DNA of 64,000 bases from Paraburkholderia sp. BL21I4N1 (lineage in GTDB: Bacteria > Pseudomonadota > Gammaproteobacteria > Burkholderiales > Burkholderiaceae). Location of the stretch: assembly GCF_002973525.1 (NCBI RefSeq), contig NZ_PVEN01000017.1:105877-169876 (forward strand), read 5' to 3'. The position numbers and the translations under genes were made by a program. Positions 59,692 through 64,000 of this stretch are shown here, in pieces (the first letter of the stretch is position 1; the number at the start of each line of letters is the position of its first letter). The notes under the pieces were generated by a model that was not told the DNA's origin, searched no databases, and worked only from the letters and a program-made list of their open reading frames with translations.

Positions 59692-60894
59692 TCAGAGCCG
59701 CTCGATGACCAGCGCGATGCCTTGGCCTACCCCGATGCACATCGTGCAAAGCGCGAAGCGGCCGTTGATCCGTTCCAACTGATACAGCGCAGTCGTGATC
59801 AGACGCGCGCCCGATGCACCGAGTGGATGGCCGAGCGCAATGGCGCCGCCGTTCGGATTGACACGTGGGTCGTCGTCACGCAATCCGAGCGTGCGCAGCA
59901 CGGCCAGGCCTTGCGACGCAAAAGCTTCGTTCAACTCGATCACGTCGAATTGTTCGAGCGTCATGCCGAGTTGCTTCAACAGTTTCTGGGCGGCGGGCGC
60001 CGGGCCGATGCCCATGATGCGCGGCTCGACCCCCGCCGTTGCCATACCCACCACGCGAGCACGGCGATGCAGGCCGTACTGATCGGCAGCCTGTTGATTC
60101 GCCAGCAGCAGTGCACAGGCGCCGTCGTTCACACCGGACGCGTTGCCGGCCGTCACGCTGCCGTCGGGACGAACCACGCCTTTGAGCTTGCCCAGACTTT
60201 CGAGCGAGGTCGCCCGCGGATGCTCGTCGAGCATGACGCGCACCGGGTCGCCTTTCTTCACCGGAATGTCGACGCCGACGATTTCCTGGGCCAACGTACC
60301 GTCTTCCTGCGCACGAGCCGCCTTCTGCTGGCTCGCCAGTGCAAACAGATCCTGGTCCGCGCGGCTGATACTGAATTCGACCGCGACGTTTTCCGCCGTT
60401 TCCGGCATCGAGTCGACGCCGTATTGGCGTTTCATCAGCGGGTTGATGAAGCGCCAGCCAATGGTCGTGTCGTAAATGTCGGCTTGCCGCGCGAAGGCGC
60501 TAGCTGCCTTGCCCATAACGAATGGCGCCCGCGTCATGCTTTCCACGCCGCCGGCAATCATCAAACGCGCTTCACCCGCCTTGATGGCGCGTGCGGCGGT
60601 GCCGACCGCGTCCATGCCCGAGCCGCACAAACGGTTGATGGTCGCGCCGGGTGCGTCGGTCGGCAAACCTGCCAGTAGCGCGGACATGCGCGCGACGTTG
60701 CGGTTGTCTTCGCCGGCCTGATTGGCGCAACCGTAGATCACGTCGTCGAGCGCGCGCCAGTCGACGCCAGGATTGCGCTCGATCAGTGCCTTGATCGGCA
60801 CCGCGCCGAGGTCGTCGGCTCGAACGTCCTTGAGGGCGCCGCCGTAGCGGCCGATCGGGGTGCGAATCGCGTCGCAAATGAAGGCGTCGTTCAT
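59692..60894 (-). CDS. paaJ: 3-Oxoadipyl-CoA/3-oxo-5,6-dehydrosuberyl-CoA thiolase
   Basis: A 400-residue thiolase. The nucleophile Cys is in TINRLCGSGMDAVGTAARAI, and the His and second Cys are in GGAIALGHPLGASGARLITTAL and RFALCTMCIGVGQGIALVIERL. It begins DAFICDAIRTPIGRYGGALKDVRADDLGAVPI, as in PaaJ/PcaF. It cleaves the final intermediates to acetyl-CoA and succinyl-CoA. The same family serves beta-ketoadipate degradation, so pcaF is an alternative name; location favours paaJ. Confidence 0.9.
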   Translation of the reverse strand: MNDAFICDAIRTPIGRYGGALKDVRADDLGAVPIKALIERNPGVDWRALDDVIYGCANQAGEDNRNVARMSALLAGLPTDAPGATINRLCGSGMDAVGTAARAIKAGEARLMIAGGVESMTRAPFVMGKAASAFARQADIYDTTIGWRFINPLMKRQYGVDSMPETAENVAVEFSISRADQDLFALASQQKAARAQEDGTLAQEIVGVDIPVKKGDPVRVMLDEHPRATSLESLGKLKGVVRPDGSVTAGNASGVNDGACALLLANQQAADQYGLHRRARVVGMATAGVEPRIMGIGPAPAAQKLLKQLGMTLEQFDVIELNEAFASQGLAVLRTLGLRDDDPRVNPNGGAIALGHPLGASGARLITTALYQLERINGRFALCTMCIGVGQGIALVIERL

Positions 60895-61023
60895 ATGAGC
60901 TCCTACGGGGGGGCGGACCGGCGCGAAATGCCGATCCGATGTCTCATGTTAGTTGGGAGGGCACGGCTAGGTCCATTCGGCCGAAAGGCATAGGACGAAA
61001 GCCGTGCTTTTGTCTTATGACTT

Positions 61024-62724
61024 TCAGCTAGCTACCGCCGGCGCCGCTTTCGGTTCAACATGAACGCGGCTTTGAATGACGCGGAAGCGGTTTGCCACGA
61101 AGGCCGCATCCGCCAGCGCTGCGTTGGCCGCCGGGTTGGCGCCCGTGCCGTGGAAGTCGGAAAACGCTGCCGACTGGTTGACGAATACGCCGCCGGTCAG
61201 ATTGATCGACAGCGCCACGCCACCACGAACGGATGCCTCGTGCGCGTCGTCGAGCACGGCTTCGTCGGTGCTGTAGACCGATAGCGTCAGGGCGCCGTGC
61301 TCGGCGGCGATCGAGCCGGCGAGATCGAGCGACTGGGCAGTCGAGTCCGTCGCGATCACGAACGAGATCGGGCCGAACCATTCCTTGGTGAATTGGGCGT
61401 AGTCGGTTGTGGCATCCAGCTGCAGCACGAGCGGCGTGCGCACGCGGGCGGCGGCAAAGGCCGGGTGTTCGAGCGACTGGCTCTCGGCCAATACGCGGCC
61501 GAGCTTGGCTGCTTCGCCAATACGCTGGGTCACGCCATCGTTCTGGATTGCGCCGAGCAGTTCGACGGCGCGGGCCGGATCGGCAACCAGTTTTTGTACC
61601 GCGCCGGCAATGGCTTGCGCGACTTCGTCGAAACCGAGCGTACCGTCAGCGGTGCGAATGCCGCCGCGCGGCACGTAAATGTTTTGCGGTGCCGTGCACA
61701 TCTGACCCGAGTACAGCGCGAGCGAAAAGGCGATGTTGCGGGCAACGGCTTTGATGTCGTCCACCGAGTCGATCACGATCTGGTTGACGCCGGCCTTCTC
61801 GGTGTAGACCTGTGCCTGATGCGCATTGCGCTCGAGCCAGGTGCCATTTTGCGTACTACCTGTGAAGTCGATCAGCTTGATCTCCGGGCGCAGTGCGAGG
61901 TCTTGGACGAGTGCGCCGTCGTTCGGCTCGGTGGCGAGCAGCGTGACGACGTTCGGGTCGAAACCGGCTTCACGCAAAACGTCGCGGGCAATTCGTACGG
62001 TCAGCGCCAGCGGCAGAATTGCGCCTGGGTGCGGTTTGACGATGACTGTGTTGCCGGTGGCCAGATCGGCGAAGAGGCCCGGGTAACCGTTCCACGTGGG
62101 GAACGTGCAGCAGCCGAGTACCAGGCCGATGCCGCGCGGCGCGACGGTATAGCGCTTGTGCATGGCGAGCGGCGGATTCTTGCCTTGCGGCTTTTCCCAG
62201 TGGGCGTCGGCCGGAATGCGGCGCAGTTGGTCCCATGCGTACACCACCGCTTCGAGCGCGCGGTCTTGTGCGTGGGGGCCACCCGCCTGGAAGGCCATCA
62301 TGAACGCCTGACCGGTCGTGTGCATCACGCTGTAGCCGATTTCGAAGCTGGCGCGATTCACTCGTGCAAGGATTTCGAGGCACACGCCGATCCATGCTTG
62401 CGGACCCGCTGCGCGCCATTCACGTTGCGCGACTGCGGCCGCGGCGATCAGTGCTTCTGGATCGGCTTTCGGGTAGCGCACACCGAGCGGAAAGCCGAAC
62501 GGCGAGACTTCGGTGCCGACGGTGTCTCCCGTCGACGGTTGGTCGAGTTCGAAGGTCGCATCGAGGTGTGCTTTGAATGCGGCTTCACCGTCCGCGTTGG
62601 CTGTTTCCCCGTACACTTTCGGACTGGGCATCTCGACGAACGGGCTCCAGTAGCCGCGCGTTTCGACCGCGGTGAGTGCCTTTTGCAGCGTGTCTTCGTG
62701 CTTGGTGAATAGCGGATGTGTCAT
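61024..62724 (-). CDS. paaN: Phenylacetate degradation protein PaaN (aldehyde dehydrogenase fold)
   Basis: A 566-residue aldehyde-dehydrogenase-like protein, with GLVLGCCTFPTWNGYPGLFADLATGNTVIVKPHP (cofactor region), LIDFTGSTQNGTWLERNAHQAQVYTEKAGVNQIVIDSV, and the catalytic Cys in ALYSGQMCTAPQNIYVP. It lacks the hydratase domain of PaaZ and is the separate PaaN-type protein common in Burkholderiales. First gene of the leftward paa group; TetR-type palindromes lie between it and the divergent hydratase. Confidence 0.9.
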   Translation of the reverse strand: MTHPLFTKHEDTLQKALTAVETRGYWSPFVEMPSPKVYGETANADGEAAFKAHLDATFELDQPSTGDTVGTEVSPFGFPLGVRYPKADPEALIAAAAVAQREWRAAGPQAWIGVCLEILARVNRASFEIGYSVMHTTGQAFMMAFQAGGPHAQDRALEAVVYAWDQLRRIPADAHWEKPQGKNPPLAMHKRYTVAPRGIGLVLGCCTFPTWNGYPGLFADLATGNTVIVKPHPGAILPLALTVRIARDVLREAGFDPNVVTLLATEPNDGALVQDLALRPEIKLIDFTGSTQNGTWLERNAHQAQVYTEKAGVNQIVIDSVDDIKAVARNIAFSLALYSGQMCTAPQNIYVPRGGIRTADGTLGFDEVAQAIAGAVQKLVADPARAVELLGAIQNDGVTQRIGEAAKLGRVLAESQSLEHPAFAAARVRTPLVLQLDATTDYAQFTKEWFGPISFVIATDSTAQSLDLAGSIAAEHGALTLSVYSTDEAVLDDAHEASVRGGVALSINLTGGVFVNQSAAFSDFHGTGANPAANAALADAAFVANRFRVIQSRVHVEPKAAPAVAS

Positions 62725-62768
62725 GGCAGAGGGGCGTGACTGTACGTTGGGGAAAAGCCTGTCGAATA

Positions 62769-62794
62769 ATTGACCGACCGGTTGGTTGGTCAAT
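62769..62794. promoter_or_regulatory. PaaR-like operator between paaN and the enoyl-CoA hydratase gene
   Basis: ATTGACC (62769-62775) and GGTCAAT (62788-62794) are perfect 7-bp arms. A near-perfect ACCGACCGGTTGGT at 62773-62786 (one mismatch pair) overlaps one side. This matches the style of the PaaR TetR-type operators of betaproteobacteria. Control by phenylacetyl-CoA is inferred; no paaR gene is in the window. Confidence 0.65.
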
Positions 62795-62857
62795 GTTAGC
62801 ATTATTAAGATGGCTGCGCGAAGCGTTTTCGCGTGTGATTAATCATTAGGAGGCGGC

Positions 62858-63634
62858 ATGGCTTACGAGAACATTCTGGTTGAGACACGAGGACGAGTCG
62901 GTTTGGTCACGCTGAATCGTCCGAAGGCGTTGAACGCCTTGAACGACGCGTTGATGGACGAGCTGGGCGCCGCGCTGCGCGAGTTCGATGCCGACGACGC
63001 GATCGGCGCGATCGTGATTACGGGCAGCGAGAAGGCGTTCGCTGCGGGCGCGGACATCGGCATGATGGCCACCTATTCTTATATGGATGTTTATAAGGGC
63101 GACTACATCACCCGCAATTGGGAGACAGTTCGGTCGATCCGTAAGCCGATCATTGCCGCTGTGGCGGGCTTTGCGCTCGGCGGCGGCTGCGAATTGGCGA
63201 TGATGTGCGACATCATTTTCGCCGCCGATACCGCGAAGTTCGGTCAGCCGGAAATCAAGCTCGGCGTCATGCCGGGCGCCGGTGGTACGCAGCGGCTGCC
63301 TCGCGCCGTCTCCAAGGCGAAAGCAATGGACCTTTGTTTGACCGCACGTTTTATGGACGCTGCCGAAGCCGAGCGCGCTGGACTGGTTTCGCGTGTGATT
63401 CCTGCCGCCTCGCTGATCGACGAGGCGATTGCGGCTGCCGCCACCATTGCCGAATTCCCGCTGCCCGCTGTGATGATGGTGAAAGAGTCCGTCAACCGTG
63501 CTTACGAAACCACGCTCGCAGAGGGGGTTCATTTCGAGCGCCGCCTGTTCCACTCGCTGTTCGCCACGGAAGATCAGAAAGAGGGGATGGCTGCGTTCGT
63601 GGAGAAGCGCAAACCGGTTTTCAAGCACCGTTAA
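62858..63634 (+). CDS. paaF: Enoyl-CoA hydratase (PaaF-like)
   Basis: A 258-residue crotonase-fold hydratase. The two catalytic Glu residues are in GFALGGGCELAMMCDIIFAAD and QPEIKLGVMPGAGGTQRLPRAVSKAKA. It hydrates 2,3-dehydroadipyl-CoA in the phenylacetate pathway if it is PaaF; its general enoyl-CoA hydratase features do not exclude fatty acid use. AGGAGGCGGC upstream is an excellent ribosome site. It is divergent from paaN and shares the PaaR-like operator. Confidence 0.85.
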   Translation: MAYENILVETRGRVGLVTLNRPKALNALNDALMDELGAALREFDADDAIGAIVITGSEKAFAAGADIGMMATYSYMDVYKGDYITRNWETVRSIRKPIIAAVAGFALGGGCELAMMCDIIFAADTAKFGQPEIKLGVMPGAGGTQRLPRAVSKAKAMDLCLTARFMDAAEAERAGLVSRVIPAASLIDEAIAAAATIAEFPLPAVMMVKESVNRAYETTLAEGVHFERRLFHSLFATEDQKEGMAAFVEKRKPVFKHR

Positions 63635-63654
63635 TACTATTGTCAAAATAACGC

Positions 63655-63683
63655 TTGCAAGGCCCTGCGCGGGTCGCTAGAAT
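63655..63683 (+). promoter_or_regulatory. rrn operon promoter P1
   Basis: TTGCAA (63655-63660), a 17-bp spacer and TAGAAT (63678-63683) form a strong sigma-70 promoter ahead of a rRNA leader. No other gene follows, which supports its use for the rrn operon. Confidence 0.7.
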
Positions 63684-63786
63684 CTCGCTCTTTCGTGCTT
63701 CGGACACCGGGGCACGGGAGGCGGGAGAGCCAGCAATGGCAAGGGTTTCAGCGAAGTGAACGGGTTCGGAAAGTTAGAAAAACCTG

Positions 63787-63815
63787 TTGACGACGCAGCG
63801 AAAGTTCTCCATAAT
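63787..63815 (+). promoter_or_regulatory. rrn operon promoter P2
   Basis: TTGACG (63787-63792), a 17-bp spacer and CATAAT (63810-63815), preceded by an A-rich stretch (AAAGTTAGAAAAAC) that may be an UP element. Transcription should begin near 63822. Confidence 0.75.
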
Positions 63816-64000
63816 CTCGTTTCTCTGCTGCAGATGCAGCGACGCAAAACGAAGCAGTGCCGGTAGTTGTGATGTTGGCGACGCGGGTGCGGCTCCGGTA
63901 GTGAGTGCGTAATCGATCTTTAAAAATTAACAGCCGATAAGTGTGGGCGCTTGATGCGAGACGCGAGGCGGATCTTTCGGGATCTGCCGCAAAGCGAAAG
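63816..64000 (+). other. Leader of a ribosomal RNA operon, cut by the window end
   Basis: The leader contains a boxA-like antitermination element CGATCTTTAAAA at 63914-63925, followed by AATTAACAGCCGATAAGTGTGGGCGCTTGATGCG, written here only as its key parts: ATTAACAGCCGATAAGTG and GGGCGCTTGATGCG. This is the characteristic Burkholderiales sequence just upstream of 16S rRNA. The mature 16S 5' end (AGAGTTTGATC) is not reached. Confidence 0.8.

Noticed and set aside
63816..64000. 16S rRNA gene
   Set aside because: Only the leader is visible; the mature 16S start is not within the window.

Overview
The window is a GC-rich (about 60-65 %) piece of a betaproteobacterial primary chromosome, almost certainly Burkholderia sensu lato and most likely Paraburkholderia. 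The evidence is the gene order (petABC-sspAB-tRNA-Thr, rpe-gph-trpEGDC, hemA-prfA-prmC-grxD-ubiX, ugpBAEC), the sequences of the housekeeping proteins, and a typical Burkholderiales rrn leader at the right end. Nearly all of it is conserved core genome. There is no intact mobile element, CRISPR array or phage.

Layout. 0-6.5 kb: a DegS-like membrane-anchored protease and a NIF3 family protein, divergent; the cytochrome bc1 operon petABC; sspA-sspB; tRNA-Thr with its terminator. 6.5-19.1 kb: a mixed region with two TetR regulators, two SAM methyltransferases, a BaiN/HI0933-type flavoprotein, two MFS transporters, a nitroreductase, small DUF proteins and an Hsp70-like ATPase. 19.2-32 kb: a cold-shock protein with a long leader, an APC permease, a DODA-type dioxygenase, the ubiX-grxD-prmC-prfA-hemA group (all minus strand), an atypical OmpR-like regulator, an M24 aminopeptidase, a HAD phosphatase and an AsmA-like protein. 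32-40.2 kb: ettA, a DUF3761 protein, the glycerol-3-phosphate ABC importer ugpBAEC and a divergent glycerophosphodiesterase-like lipoprotein. 40.2-48.8 kb: a MazG-like protein, ychF, a UbiH-type hydroxylase, dsbC, an M61 peptidase, azoR, ung and a CYTH protein. 48.8-54.6 kb: rpe-gph-trpE-trpG-trpD-trpC on the minus strand. 54.9-56.7 kb: apaG and mltA. 56.8-63.6 kb: a phenylacetate-CoA catabolic cluster (paaK, paaI, paaG, a thiolase, paaN) with a divergent enoyl-CoA hydratase. 63.6-64 kb: tandem rrn promoters and leader; the window stops before 16S rRNA.

The most interesting signals are mainly regulatory or show gene decay. (1) A previously unmarked 24-codon trp leader peptide with three clustered Trp codons, followed by a terminator-like hairpin. 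It is apparently driven by a promoter embedded in the AT-rich 3' end of gph, so trpEGDC looks attenuation-controlled. (2) A glycerophosphodiesterase-like lipoprotein next to ugp that has lost its metal-binding Glu/Asp and second His. (3) A response regulator whose phospho-acceptor Asp is Glu. (4) A 33-bp repeat present once between genes and once in frame inside the flavoprotein gene. (5) Palindromic operators placed precisely over a promoter between tetR and an MFS gene. I found no convincing wholly new multigene system.
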